Assembly: GCA_018268455.1 (NCBI GenBank)
Contig: JAFDWM010000009.1
Span: 1 to 48,351, forward strand
Source: Actinomycetota bacterium
GTDB lineage: Bacteria > Actinomycetota > Actinomycetes > Actinomycetales > Microbacteriaceae
Length of the DNA stretch: 48,351 nucleotides
Direction of reading: 5' to 3'
A program made the position numbers and the translations under genes. Below the pieces are notes generated by a model. It had not been told where the DNA came from, searched no databases, and worked only from the letters and a program-made list of their open reading frames with translations. Shown here piece after piece: positions 7,833 through 17,099 of the stretch (position 1 is its first letter; the number at the start of each line of letters is the position of its first letter).

Positions 7833-8705
7833 TCAGGCCAGTTCGATCTCGCCGGAGAACACGAGCTGCGCGGGGCCGGAGAGGAACACGTGCTCGCCGT
7901 CGGCGCCCGGCGCCATCGTCACGCACAGCGTCCCGCCGGGAACCTCCACGCGCCATGCGTGCGGGGCGCTCGCACCGGCCCAGTGCCGCACCGCGAGTGC
8001 GGTCGCGGCGATGCCGGTGCCGCAGCTGAGCGTCTCACCCACGCCGCGCTCGAACACCCGCATGCGCACGTGCCCGACGCCGTCCTGCACGAGCGGCTCG
8101 GCCGGCACGACGAATTCGACGTTTGCACCGTGCTCGGGCATCGGTGCGAGTTCGGGTCCGTGGTCGAGTTCGAGGCCGTCGAGCTCGGCATCGGACGCGA
8201 TCGCGACGACCACATGGGGATTGCCCACGTCGATGCCCAGGCCGGGGCGCGGAACGCTCAGCCCCGTCGCGCGGGCGAGCGGGTCATGGCCGGAGAGCCG
8301 CCAGGTGCCGATGTCGACGCGGTAGCCCTCGTCGCTGCGCGTCACGTCGCGCACGCCCGCACGGGTGCCGATGGAGATCGTCGCACCGTCCTCGAGTGTC
8401 GCCAGGCCGGAGCGCAGCAGGTAGTGCACGAACACCCGCACGCCGTTGCCGCACATCTCCGCAATCGAACCGTCCGCATTGCGATAGTCCATGAACCACT
8501 CGGCTGCAGGGTTCTCACCGAGCGCGGCGGCACCCTCGGGCAGCGCGGCCGACCGCACGACACGCAGCAGGCCGTCCCCGCCGATGCCGAAATGACGGTC
8601 GCAGAGCGCCGCGACCCGGTCGGCATCGAGATCGAGTGCGCCGTCGGGGTCGGCGATGATCACGAAGTCGTTGCCGGTGCCGTGCCCCTTGGTGAATGCG
8701 ACCAT
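7833..8705 (-). CDS. dapF: Diaminopimelate epimerase
   Basis: Converts L,L- to meso-diaminopimelate, the precursor of lysine and, in many bacteria, of peptidoglycan cross-bridges. The 290 aa match the family length. The two catalytic cysteines of this PLP-independent racemase are present: C85 in [10 protein letters not shown] and C228 in [11 protein letters not shown]. The N-terminal [11 protein letters not shown] and the GNPHVVV segment are also diagnostic. Transcription appears leaderless: TAGAAT lies 6 nt before the ATG. dapA and dapB are elsewhere in this window in separate transcription units. Some Microbacteriaceae carry ornithine or lysine rather than DAP in their cell walls, so here the product may serve mainly lysine synthesis. 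Confidence 0.95.
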   Translation of the reverse strand: MVAFTKGHGTGNDFVIIADPDGALDLDADRVAALCDRHFGIGGDGLLRVVRSAALPEGAAALGENPAAEWFMDYRNADGSIAEMCGNGVRVFVHYLLRSGLATLEDGATISIGTRAGVRDVTRSDEGYRVDIGTWRLSGHDPLARATGLSVPRPGLGIDVGNPHVVVAIASDAELDGLELDHGPELAPMPEHGANVEFVVPAEPLVQDGVGHVRMRVFERGVGETLSCGTGIAATALAVRHWAGASAPHAWRVEVPGGTLCVTMAPGADGEHVFLSGPAQLVFSGEIELA

Positions 8706-8711
8706 GCGTCG

Positions 8712-8717
8712 ATTCTA
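8712..8717 (-). promoter_or_regulatory. -10 box for dapF (leaderless)
   Basis: TAGAAT on the minus strand, 6 nt before the dapF ATG, with no Shine-Dalgarno sequence. Confidence 0.5.
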
Positions 8718-8810
8718 GGGGCGGCGGATCGGGGCGAACTCCACACACGTCGGCCCGGCTCGCCCGGTGCACCGGCGTCGCGTACAGGCCACAGGAGCCG
8801 GCTCTGCCGA

Positions 8811-8838
8811 GAGCGGATCCACCGTGAGCGGATCCGCT
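8811..8838 (+). promoter_or_regulatory. Possible operator: repeated GAGCGGATCC upstream of clpP pair
   Basis: GAGCGGATCC (8811-8820) is repeated 15 nt later within TGAGCGGATCCGCT (8825-8838), whose core AGCGGATCCGCT is a perfect palindrome. The same palindrome, extended to GAGCGGATCCGCTC, lies upstream of the regulator gene at the other end of this locus. A binding site is inferred only; GCGGATCC is a frequent word in this genome. Confidence 0.4.
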
Positions 8839-8872
8839 GTCCCACGGCCATCGACAGCCGCACGCTGGAGGC

Positions 8873-9517
8873 ATGACCGAAGACATGCCCCGCAACCTCT
8901 TCGACGCCGACACGCGTCGTATGCTGTTCGCCCGACGCGTGCTCGTGCTGGACGGCGCCCTCGACGACGACAACGGCGTGCTGCTCATGACGCAGCTGCT
9001 CGCCCTCGCCGCAGACGATCCCGCCGCCGACATCACCCTGTGGATCCACTCCCCCGGCGGCTCCGTGCCGGCCATGCTCGCGATCCGTGACCTCATGCGC
9101 ACCGTGCCGTGCGACGTGGCCACGGTCGCCTTCGGCCTCGCCTGCAGTGCAGGGCAGTTCCTGCTCTCGGCCGGGACGAGAGGCAAGCGCAGGGCGCTGC
9201 CGCACAGCCGGATCCTGCTGCACCAGGGCTCGGCCGGGATCGGCGGCACCGCCGTCGACGTGGAGCTGCAGGCGGCGGATCTCAGACACACCCGCGACAC
9301 CGTGCTCGGCCTCATCGCCGAGGACACCGGGCAGAGCCTCGAGCGTGTGTTCGAGGACTCGCTGCACGACCGCTGGTACAGCGCCGAGGAGGCCCTCTCC
9401 TACGGCTTCATCGACGAGATCACGACCGACTTCCCCGCCGTACTGCCACCACTCACCCACCGCACAATCGGGCTGACCGCGTCGGCCCCGACCGTCCCCA
9501 TCCCGCAAGGAGCCTGA
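8873..9517 (+). CDS. ClpP-family serine protease, first of a pair
   Basis: A 214-aa ClpP subunit, a self-compartmentalising peptidase that degrades proteins fed by Clp ATPases. The full catalytic triad is present: S92 in GLACSAGQFLL, H117 in RILLHQGSAG and D166 in LHDRWYSAEEA. The Ser surroundings (CSAGQ rather than the usual AASMG) and the N-terminus differ from housekeeping ClpP, suggesting a paralogue comparable to Streptomyces ClpP3. GGAGG lies 4 nt before the ATG. It is separated by one base from the second clpP, so the two are certainly co-expressed and probably form a mixed two-ring particle. No propeptide cleavage site can be assigned. No Clp ATPase gene is nearby. Confidence 0.9.
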   Translation: MTEDMPRNLFDADTRRMLFARRVLVLDGALDDDNGVLLMTQLLALAADDPAADITLWIHSPGGSVPAMLAIRDLMRTVPCDVATVAFGLACSAGQFLLSAGTRGKRRALPHSRILLHQGSAGIGGTAVDVELQAADLRHTRDTVLGLIAEDTGQSLERVFEDSLHDRWYSAEEALSYGFIDEITTDFPAVLPPLTHRTIGLTASAPTVPIPQGA

Positions 9518-9518
9518 C

Positions 9519-10145
9519 ATGGCCTCGTTCCTCGTCCCCAACGTCATCGCCAGCTCTCCCCGTGGCGATCGTGTGCTCGACGCGTACTCCCATCTGCTCG
9601 CCGAGCGCGTCATCTATCTCGGAACACCGCTCGACGCGGACGTCGCGAACGTGCTGGTGGCACAGCTGCTGCACCTGGACTCGACCGGCAGCGATCGCGA
9701 CATCCAGCTGTACATCAACTGCGAGGGCGGCGACCCGAGTGCGATGCTGGCGGTGTACGACACCATGCGGTTCATCCGCTCCGACGTCGCGACGTTCTGC
9801 GTCGGCCAGGCAGTGTCGGTCGGCGCGGTGCTGCTCGCCGCGGGTGCCGCCGGCAAGCGCGCGGCGCTGCCGCACGCGCGCGTGATCCTGCATCAGCCGG
9901 CCGCACAGGGCCGCGGCACGATCCCCGACCTCATCCTGCAGGCGGACGAGGTGGTGCGGGTGCGGGACAGCCTGGAGCGGATCCTCGTCGCGCACACCGG
10001 GCAGTCCGCCGAGCGCCTGCGCTCGGACACCGATCGCGACCTCGTGCTCACCGCCGAGGGCGCGCGCGACTACAGGCTGGTCGACGAGGTGATGCCGCAG
10101 GCGCCGCGCGACAGCCGCGCGACCGCTCAGGCCGCGAGCGCGTAG
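9519..10145 (+). CDS. ClpP-family serine protease, second of a pair
   Basis: A 208-aa ClpP subunit with triad S100 (CVGQAVSVGAVLLAAG), H125 (ARVILHQPAAQG) and D174 (TDRDLVLTAEGA). It is closer than its neighbour to canonical ClpP around the active site, but INCEGGDPSAMLA replaces the usual INSPGGSVxAG oxyanion-region sequence. The ATG follows the previous stop after one base, with AAGGAG upstream. The last 19 nt overlap the end of the convergent XRE regulator gene. The pair resembles Streptomyces clpP3-clpP4, which is induced when the main ClpP is lost; that functional parallel is an inference. Confidence 0.9.
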   Translation: MASFLVPNVIASSPRGDRVLDAYSHLLAERVIYLGTPLDADVANVLVAQLLHLDSTGSDRDIQLYINCEGGDPSAMLAVYDTMRFIRSDVATFCVGQAVSVGAVLLAAGAAGKRAALPHARVILHQPAAQGRGTIPDLILQADEVVRVRDSLERILVAHTGQSAERLRSDTDRDLVLTAEGARDYRLVDEVMPQAPRDSRATAQAASA

Positions 10146-10537
10146 ACCGCCGCGCGGCCCCGTGCCGGCTGCGTGCTCGAGCGCCGCATCGTCGCCGCGC
10201 GCAGCGGTGCGGGAGCGCGGACGGGCTCGGCGGATCCGATCGCGAGGCGCCCGGCGACACCGAGCGTCAGATCGAGCAGCGTGAGATCGAGGGCGCCCGA
10301 GACCGCGGCGAGCATCTCGCTGGAGGCCTCCTTCCGGCCGCGCTCCATCTCCGACAGGTACTGCGGCGAGACCCCGGCGCGGCGCGCGGTCTCGACGAGC
10401 GTCTCCCCGCGGTCGGTGCGGGCGTCGCGCAGCAGCTCGCCCACGAGACTGCGCCAGAGCCGCTCCGGCTCGGGCGGTGTGCGGGGCGCGTCGTCGGCGT
10501 CATGCTCGATGCGGGGCGGTGCTGGCGTGGCGGTCAT
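10127..10537 (-). CDS. ClgR/PopR-like XRE transcriptional regulator
   Basis: A 136-aa DNA-binding protein. The helix-turn-helix occupies roughly residues 30-85: LVGELLRDARTDRGETLVETA, then RRAGVSPQYLSEMERGRKEASSEML. The YLSE-ERG-KEASSE phrase is the hallmark of the ClgR group, which activates clp genes in actinobacteria, and is shared with the ClgR protein encoded at about 16.2 kb. The N-terminal 25 residues and the C-terminal 40 (Ala/Arg-rich, ending YALAA) are extra. The C-terminal AA end is of the kind recognised by Clp proteases, which would fit feedback control by degradation as known for ClgR and PopR. It is convergent with and overlaps the second clpP by 19 nt. TAGCAT lies 6 nt before the ATG. 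Confidence 0.85.
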   Translation of the reverse strand: MTATPAPPRIEHDADDAPRTPPEPERLWRSLVGELLRDARTDRGETLVETARRAGVSPQYLSEMERGRKEASSEMLAAVSGALDLTLLDLTLGVAGRLAIGSAEPVRAPAPLRAATMRRSSTQPARGRAAVYALAA

Positions 10538-10543
10538 GGCGTC

Positions 10544-10549
10544 ATGCTA
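10544..10549 (-). promoter_or_regulatory. -10 box for XRE regulator (leaderless)
   Basis: TAGCAT on the minus strand, 6 nt before the start codon. Confidence 0.45.
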
Positions 10550-10571
10550 GGCACGCCCGGCGCGGCAGGGC

Positions 10572-10585
10572 GAGCGGATCCGCTC
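10572..10585 (-). promoter_or_regulatory. Possible operator: perfect palindrome GAGCGGATCCGCTC
   Basis: A 14-bp perfect palindrome whose near edge lies 22 nt upstream of the TAGCAT box, next to the expected -35 position. Thirteen of 14 bases recur at 8826-8839 before the clpP pair, which suggests one regulator acts on both units. Confidence 0.4.
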
Positions 10586-10694
10586 TGAGCAGAACCGGGC
10601 GGGCGGACGCGCGTGAACATGACGTCGCGGACGCCGCCGCACGCGCGGACCGGATCCGGCGGCGCGGCCTGTTCGGCGCTGAGCGACGACGACG

Positions 10695-11144
10695 TCACAC
10701 GTCGACGATGAGCCGCTTCGCTGTGGTGTGAACGCGGAAGGGCTCGTAGCCGAGCCCGTCGTAGAACCCGAGCACCTGCTCGTTGCCTTCGCGCACCATC
10801 AGCTGCACCTTCGGGCATCCCATCGCGGCCAGCAGCCGCTCCGTTTCGGCGACGAGAGCGTGGCCGATGCCCGCACCCCGCCGATCGGCGGCGCTCGCGA
10901 GATAGTACAGCCAGCCCCGGTGCCCGTCGTAGCCGCCCATGACGGATCCCACGATCCGCGGCGGACGATCGTCGGATCCAGGCTCCTCCGCGACGAGAAA
11001 AAGCTCGGGCTGCACCGTCAGCTTGCGTGCGATGTCGGCGCGAGGATCGTTCCAGGGCCGGATGAGCCCCGCTTCGTCCCAGAGCACCACGACCGCCTCC
11101 GTGTCGTCGATACGAAAGGTCCTGATCTGGAAACCGTCCATCAT
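10695..11144 (-). CDS. ypeA: YpeA-like GNAT acetyltransferase
   Basis: A 149-aa acetyl-CoA-dependent N-acetyltransferase close to E. coli YpeA. Diagnostic phrases are [14 protein letters not shown] near the N-terminus, [18 protein letters not shown], the acetyl-CoA loop [10 protein letters not shown], and [26 protein letters not shown]. The acceptor substrate of YpeA is unknown. The ATG at 11144 overlaps the miaA stop codon (ATGA); a second ATG one codon later is equally possible, with GGAGG just upstream of both. The overlap makes it the last gene of a miaB-miaA-ypeA operon. Confidence 0.88.
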   Translation of the reverse strand: MMDGFQIRTFRIDDTEAVVVLWDEAGLIRPWNDPRADIARKLTVQPELFLVAEEPGSDDRPPRIVGSVMGGYDGHRGWLYYLASAADRRGAGIGHALVAETERLLAAMGCPKVQLMVREGNEQVLGFYDGLGYEPFRVHTTAKRLIVDV

Positions 11145-12106
11145 CCTCCCCCGCTGCTGCGTGTTTCGGTACCGGACGCCCCCTGATCCACGAGCCGGCC
11201 CGCGTTGAGCGGAGAAGCCGCGTCGAGCCACTCCGCCTCGGCATAGCGGCGGAACCACGAGACCTGACGACGGGCGTAGCGACGGGTGAGCGCCTGGGTC
11301 TGGGAGATCGCCTCGTCCTGCGTGAGATCGCCCGCAAGCTGGGCCAGGGCCTGCGCGTATCCGATTGCCCGCCGCGCCGTCGTGCCCTGCTCGAGCCCGT
11401 CGGCGCGCAGCCCCTCGACTTCGGCGAGCAGCCCCTGCGCCCACATCCGCTCGACGCGCCGGTCGAGCCTCTCCACAAGAGCCGCACGCTCCAGGCCGAG
11501 GGCGAGCACGCGCGTGTGAGAGCGCCAGAGCACGGGCCGCTCTGGCAGAGCGGCGCCGTGCGTCTGCCCGCCCTGGGCGAGCACTTCGAGCGCGCGGACG
11601 ATGCGCCGCCCGTTGCGCGGGTCGATGCGGGCGGCGGTGACCGGATCCTGCTCCTGCAGCCGCGCGAGCAGCGGCCCCGCACCCAGCGCGTCCAGTTCCG
11701 CCTCGAGCTCGGTGCGCAGCGCCTCGTCCCGGGGCGGGAAGCGGAAGTCGTACAGCACGGCAGAGACGTACAGCCCCGATCCTCCGACGAGGATCGCATC
11801 GGATCCCTGCGCATGGATCCGCTCGATCTCCGCACGCGCACGCGGCTGATACCACGCCACGGCCGCGTCGTCGGTGACCGCGAGCTCGTCGAAGAGGTGA
11901 TGCGGGATGCCGCGCCGCTCCTGCACGGGGAGCTTGGCCGTGCCGATGTCCATGCCGCGGTACAGCTGCATGGCGTCGGCGTTCACGATCTCGGCAGTGC
12001 GGCCGCGCACCGCGAGCGCTTCGGCGAGGTCGAGCGAGAGGTCGCTCTTGCCCGTGCCGGTGGCGCCCACGATCGCCCAGAGCCGCGGCGCCTCGGCCGC
12101 TGTCAC
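11141..12106 (-). CDS. miaA: tRNA dimethylallyltransferase
   Basis: Transfers a dimethylallyl group from DMAPP to N6 of A37 in tRNAs reading UNN codons; MiaB then methylthiolates the product. 321 aa. The P-loop is [18 protein letters not shown] (about residues 14-31), followed by [18 protein letters not shown] and IPHHLFD, both conserved in MiaA. A later [13 protein letters not shown] segment and the C-terminal [13 protein letters not shown] are also characteristic. The GTG start overlaps the miaB stop as GTGA, so miaA is translationally coupled to miaB and the two steps of the same modification are made together. Confidence 0.95.
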   Translation of the reverse strand: MTAAEAPRLWAIVGATGTGKSDLSLDLAEALAVRGRTAEIVNADAMQLYRGMDIGTAKLPVQERRGIPHHLFDELAVTDDAAVAWYQPRARAEIERIHAQGSDAILVGGSGLYVSAVLYDFRFPPRDEALRTELEAELDALGAGPLLARLQEQDPVTAARIDPRNGRRIVRALEVLAQGGQTHGAALPERPVLWRSHTRVLALGLERAALVERLDRRVERMWAQGLLAEVEGLRADGLEQGTTARRAIGYAQALAQLAGDLTQDEAISQTQALTRRYARRQVSWFRRYAEAEWLDAASPLNAGRLVDQGASGTETRSSGGG

Positions 12107-13650
12107 ACGCCTATGCGGAGCGTGGGCAGGCCCAGCGACACCGCGCGCGGGGAGCCGTCGCTCGTCGGTGCCGGCACGGCGCACGACTCGGACTGGGCGC
12201 GATCCCACGCGTCGCCGCCGCGGGTGCGGCGGATGCGCAGGGGTGCGCCGTCGACCGCATCGGCGAGCAGATGGAACGGAGCAGCGTGCGTGATCGTGAC
12301 CGTCACGACATCGCCGGGGCGGGGACGCTCTGATCCCTCGGGCAGTTCGAAGTGCACGAGCCGGTTGTCCTGAGCGCGACCGGTGAGCCGGTGCGTCTCC
12401 GCGTCCTTCTTGCCCTCGCCGACCGAGACCAGCACCTCGACCTCACGGCCGAGCTGGTGCTGGTTCTCCTCCAGCGAGATGCGCTCCTGCAGCGCGATGA
12501 GCCGGTCGTAGCGCGCCTGCACGATCTCCTTGGGGACCTGGTCCGCCATGGTCGCGGCGGGCGTGCCCTCCCGGATCGAGTACTGGAACGTGAATGCGCT
12601 GGCGAACCGGGCCTGCTCCACCACCCGCATCGTGTCCTCGAAGTCCTCCTCAGTCTCACCGGGGAAGCCGACGATGATGTCGGTGGTGATCGCCGCGTTC
12701 GGGATCTTCGCGCGCACGCGGTCGAGGATCCCGAGGAATCGCTCGCTGCGGTAGGAGCGGCGCATCGCCTTGAGGATCCGGTCGCTGCCGGACTGCAGCG
12801 GCATGTGCAGTTGCGGCATCACGTTCGGCGTCTCGGCCATCGCGTCGATCACATCATCGGTGAACGCGGCGGGGTGGGGGCTCGTGAAGCGGATCCGCTC
12901 GAGGCCCTCGATCTCGCCGGCCGCTCGCAGCAGCTTGCCGAACGCCTGCCGATCGCCGAACTCCACGCCGTAGGAGTTCACGTTCTGTCCGAGCAGCGTG
13001 ACCTCGATCGCGCCGTCGTCGACAAGCAGGCGGATCTCGTTGAGGATGTCGCCGGGCCGGCGGTCCTTCTCCTTGCCGCGCAGGCTCGGCACGATGCAGA
13101 ACGTGCAGGTGTTGTTGCACCCCACCGAGATCGACACCCAGCCGCTGTGCGCCGAGTCGCGACGCGTCGGCAGGGTGGACGGGAAGACCTCGAGCGACTC
13201 GAGGATCTCGAGTTCCGCCTCGCCGTTGTGACGGGCCCGCTCGAGCAGGCCGGGGAGCGAGCCCATGTTGTGCGTGCCGAACACCACGTCGACCCACGGC
13301 GCCTTGTCAAGCACCGTCTGCTTGTCCATCTGTGCGAGACAACCGCCGACGGCGATCTGCATGCCGGCGTGCTTGTCCTTGCGGCTCTTCAGATGACCGA
13401 GTGTGCCGTACAGCTTCCCGGCCGCGTTGTCGCGCACGGCGCAGGTGTTGATGATGACGATGTCGGCCTCATCGTCAGCTGCGGCACGGACGTATCCGGC
13501 GCTCTCGAGCGAGCCCGAGAGACGCTCGGAGTCGTGCACGTTCATCTGGCAGCCGAAGGTGCGCACCTCATACGTGCGCGGTCGCCCGGCATCATCGAGC
13601 GCCGCATCGGAGGGCGCGATGATCGTCGGTTCGCTGAGGGGAATGGTCAT
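12103..13650 (-). CDS. miaB: tRNA-2-methylthio-N6-dimethylallyladenosine synthase
   Basis: Radical-SAM methylthiotransferase acting on i6A37 of tRNA. 515 aa from the ATG at 13650. The N-terminal UPF0004 domain carries the auxiliary Fe-S cysteines C34 ([14 protein letters not shown]), C70 (NTCAVRDNA) and C104 (GGCLAQMDK). The radical-SAM motif CNNTCTFC supplies C178, C182 and C185. The C-terminal TRAM domain begins near [10 protein letters not shown], and about 50 poorly conserved residues follow it. An upstream in-frame ATG at 13662 is possible, but a TAGAAT box (13660-13665) overlaps it, so transcription should start after it. miaB leads the miaB-miaA-ypeA unit, downstream of recA-recX. Confidence 0.93.
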   Translation of the reverse strand: MTIPLSEPTIIAPSDAALDDAGRPRTYEVRTFGCQMNVHDSERLSGSLESAGYVRAAADDEADIVIINTCAVRDNAAGKLYGTLGHLKSRKDKHAGMQIAVGGCLAQMDKQTVLDKAPWVDVVFGTHNMGSLPGLLERARHNGEAELEILESLEVFPSTLPTRRDSAHSGWVSISVGCNNTCTFCIVPSLRGKEKDRRPGDILNEIRLLVDDGAIEVTLLGQNVNSYGVEFGDRQAFGKLLRAAGEIEGLERIRFTSPHPAAFTDDVIDAMAETPNVMPQLHMPLQSGSDRILKAMRRSYRSERFLGILDRVRAKIPNAAITTDIIVGFPGETEEDFEDTMRVVEQARFASAFTFQYSIREGTPAATMADQVPKEIVQARYDRLIALQERISLEENQHQLGREVEVLVSVGEGKKDAETHRLTGRAQDNRLVHFELPEGSERPRPGDVVTVTITHAAPFHLLADAVDGAPLRIRRTRGGDAWDRAQSESCAVPAPTSDGSPRAVSLGLPTLRIGV

Positions 13651-13747
13651 AGTGCCTGCCATTCTACTTTCGCCCGCCGAGAACGGGCGCCGGGTACCCG
13701 TCACTCCCCGAACCCGCAGATTCTGCGTGGGCCCGCGGCGGGGCCGC

Positions 13748-14563
13748 TCAGGATTCTTCGAAGCGCACCCGCCCGGCACCTGATCCGCGCTGCGTCTCGC
13801 GCCACGCGGTGCGCGCCGCGTTCATCGCCACGCTGCCACCGTAGCCGCGACGGGACAGCTGCCCCACGAGCCGCCGCACGGCGGTGTCCTCGTCGTAGCG
13901 CCGCAGACCCGCGATCTTCGAACGCGCGTACTCGAGCGCGCGTTCCGCGTCGTCATCCTCCAGCACCGACAGTGCCTCATCCGCGACCTCGGGCGGAATG
14001 CCGCGCTCGCGCAGGGTGCGGGCGATCGCCACGCGCCCCTGCCCCTTGCGCTGCGAACCGGAAATGACGAGATGCTCGGCCAGATTCGCGTCGTCGAGGT
14101 AGCCGCGCTCCTCGAAGGCGGTGACGATCTGCTCGCGCTCTTCGGCCGGGACGCCCTGCGCCCGCAACGCATCGCGCGCCTCGCGACTGGTGAGCTGACG
14201 CCCGCGCAGCCTTCGCACGAGGTACTCGCTTGCCTCCGCGTACCCGTCCCCATCCGCAGTGACGTCGTGGTCATGACCCGTGACCGATCCGGAGCGGGTC
14301 ACGCGCGACTCGGCCGCCTGCACCGCTCGTAGCGCCGCGGCCGCCGGATGCCGAGGACCCGGGCCGCGGCGTTCCGCGGCCGACTCGTCCGCCCAGGTCG
14401 AACGCCATTCGTCGGCCGTCGCCTGCGACGGATCGGCCGACGGCATCGCCGACCTCGGTGGACGGGGGGCGGGCTTCGCCGGCCCCCGTCCACCGAACAG
14501 CGGGATCACGGGGGCGAGGTGCTCGTCCTGCGAACGCGCATCACCCTCGTCGATCGGAGTCAT
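13748..14563 (-). CDS. recX: RecA regulator RecX
   Basis: Modulates RecA filament extension. 271 aa, long for the family (usually 150-180) because of about 110 low-complexity, Pro/Ala/Arg-rich residues at the N-terminus. The conserved part begins at [26 protein letters not shown], followed by two three-helix repeats ([24 protein letters not shown] and [16 protein letters not shown]). The ATG lies 2 nt after the recA stop codon, so the two genes are transcribed together. The tail is otherwise typical of RecX. Confidence 0.92.
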   Translation of the reverse strand: MTPIDEGDARSQDEHLAPVIPLFGGRGPAKPAPRPPRSAMPSADPSQATADEWRSTWADESAAERRGPGPRHPAAAALRAVQAAESRVTRSGSVTGHDHDVTADGDGYAEASEYLVRRLRGRQLTSREARDALRAQGVPAEEREQIVTAFEERGYLDDANLAEHLVISGSQRKGQGRVAIARTLRERGIPPEVADEALSVLEDDDAERALEYARSKIAGLRRYDEDTAVRRLVGQLSRRGYGGSVAMNAARTAWRETQRGSGAGRVRFEES

Positions 14564-14565
14564 GA

Positions 14566-15618
<1,053 letters not shown>

Positions 15619-15816
15619 GACGTGCTCCTTCGTGCTCGTGAACTGCCGCCTGTAGGCTGTCGCGGCCGCCCCGGGTGGGGCGAGCTCTCCGACAAGGCGT
15701 ATGACCTCGTGGTCACGAAGAACACGCTAGGAGGGGCCACCGACATTGCATCGTGGATCCCGACATCGGTGCACAACCCGATCACGAAACCATCTGTGCA
15801 GGACGATACGCGCATC

Positions 15817-15832
15817 TCGAACAAGTCTTCGA
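15817..15832 (-). promoter_or_regulatory. Candidate LexA (SOS) box upstream of recA
   Basis: TCGAACAAGTCTTCGA differs at one base from the actinobacterial consensus TCGAAC-N4-GTTCGA. It lies about 200 nt upstream of the recA ATG, in keeping with the long leaders of actinobacterial recA genes. Confidence 0.6.
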
Positions 15833-15880
15833 CGACACGCCGCATCCGCAACCGGATCGGTCGAACACGCCACGAACGGA

Positions 15881-16105
15881 TCAGTGCCGCTTCGGCTCCA
15901 TGCGGCCCACACCGTGCCGACGCGATTCGGGAACATCCATCTCGGCGCACAGCGCCAGCCACACCTCGCGTGGCGGCACGCCTGCCTCCATCGCCTCCGC
16001 CGCGGTGTGCCCTCCGATGCGGGTCAACACGAGATCAGCCACGAGCGACCCTGCGCGCGCGCCGAACTCCGCGTCGACGGCGCGGAGGAACTCGCTTCGC
16101 CGCAT
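15881..16105 (-). CDS. DUF3046 family protein
   Basis: A 74-aa protein of unknown function, conserved in actinobacteria and typically encoded beside recA, as here. The family pattern is clear: MRRSEFLRAVDAEFGA at the start, TRIGGHTAAEAMEAGVPPR, then EVWLALCAEMDVPE. No membrane segment or metal motif is seen. The ATG lies 4 nt after the clgR stop codon, so it is probably co-transcribed with clgR and separately from recA. The conserved linkage hints at a role in stress or DNA repair, but this is not demonstrated. Confidence 0.85.
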   Translation of the reverse strand: MRRSEFLRAVDAEFGARAGSLVADLVLTRIGGHTAAEAMEAGVPPREVWLALCAEMDVPESRRHGVGRMEPKRH

Positions 16106-16109
16106 CCGA

Positions 16110-16418
16110 TCAGCGCAGGGAGAGTTCGGACTCGACCGAGGCCACCAGTTCGTCGGGGACCACGTCGGGGATGACCTGCAGGCCCTCGAGCACGGCGATG
16201 CGGTCTCCGACCTCGCGCATGATGGTCGAGATGGGCACGTCAAGCGCCTCGGCGACCGAGGCGAGGATCTCGCTGGAGGCCTCCTTCTGACCACGCTCCA
16301 CCTCGCTGAGGTAGCCGAGCGCGACAGACGCCTTCCCGGCGACCTGGCGGAGCGTCCGCCCCTTCTGCAGACGGAAGTCCCGCAGCACGTCGCCGATCTC
16401 CTGTCGAACGAGAATCAT
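16110..16418 (-). CDS. clgR: Transcriptional activator of Clp protease genes
   Basis: A 102-aa XRE regulator matching ClgR, which in Corynebacterium, Mycobacterium and Streptomyces activates clpP1P2, clpC and other proteostasis genes. The helix-turn-helix spans about residues 5-60 and contains RQVAGKASVALGYLSEVERGQKEASSEIL. It lacks the extensions seen in the second ClgR-like protein encoded at about 10.3 kb. The C-terminal part is short and acidic. It is followed after 4 nt by DUF3046 and preceded by 141 nt containing a TAGACT element on the minus strand. The usual actinobacterial order cinA-clgR-DUF3046-recA is preserved. Confidence 0.92.
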   Translation of the reverse strand: MILVRQEIGDVLRDFRLQKGRTLRQVAGKASVALGYLSEVERGQKEASSEILASVAEALDVPISTIMREVGDRIAVLEGLQVIPDVVPDELVASVESELSLR

Positions 16419-16559
16419 CGGGACCTCCTCTCCCCCATCGACCGGGCGAAGCCGCCCGATCGGATGGTCAGTCTAACCCGACCTGTTGACATCGACATTA
16501 CTTTTTCGGTCTGTGCGTTGGATGTGAGCACACTCGACTCAACTTCGACGCCGAAGTGG

Positions 16560-17099
16560 CTATTCCCGAAGTCGGGAACCCGGATCCGATCCGTTCGGTC
16601 GGGGCGCTCCCACGACGTCCAACACCGCCTCCAGCGCGGCCTCGACCGCCGCCGCACGGATCTGCGCTCGGTCGCCGTCGAACCGGAACGCGCGAGCCGA
16701 TTCCCCACCTGCGGAGCTCACCCCGACGAACACCGTGCCGACCGGCTGCCCGCCCTGCGGCGTGGGCCCCGCGACCCCGGTGGTCGCGACGCCGATGTCG
16801 GACGGCCGCCCCTCGACCGCCACGGCGCGACGTGCGCCGAGAGCCATCTGCCGAGCGACCTCCGCGTCGACAGGACCGCGCGCGGACAGCAGCGCGGGAT
16901 CCACTCCGAGCACCGAGGCCTTGACCGGTGTCGCATAGGCCACCACCGCACCATCGAGGACGTCGGATGCACCGGGCACGGCCACGAGCGCCGCCGACAG
17001 CGCACCGCCCGTGAGCGACTCGGCAACCGCGAGGCGCAGGCCGCGTTCACGCAGCAGATCGAGCACCGCGCTCGCCCGCGCGACAGCGGCATCGGTCAT
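16560..17099 (-). CDS. cinA: CinA-family nicotinamide-nucleotide amidohydrolase
   Basis: A 179-aa stand-alone CinA C-terminal domain (PncC-like), predicted to deamidate nicotinamide mononucleotide to nicotinic acid mononucleotide in pyridine-nucleotide salvage. Conserved blocks are RLAVAESLTGGALSAALVAVPGAS, VVAYATPVKASVLGV, and GVATTGVAGPTPQGGQPVGTVFVGV. The N-terminal molybdopterin-binding-like domain of full-length CinA is absent, as in most actinobacterial versions. The ATG overlaps the pgsA stop by 4 nt (ATGA), so the enzyme is coupled to pgsA. Confidence 0.9.
   Translation of the reverse strand: MTDAAVARASAVLDLLRERGLRLAVAESLTGGALSAALVAVPGASDVLDGAVVAYATPVKASVLGVDPALLSARGPVDAEVARQMALGARRAVAVEGRPSDIGVATTGVAGPTPQGGQPVGTVFVGVSSAGGESARAFRFDGDRAQIRAAAVEAALEAVLDVVGAPRPNGSDPGSRLRE

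Noticed and set aside
8811-8838. GGATCC-containing repeats as proof of a regulon
   Set aside because: GCGGATCC and GAGCGGATCC also occur elsewhere, for example near 22377 and 39661, so the word alone is not specific. Only the full palindrome at both ends of the clpP locus was kept as a tentative finding.
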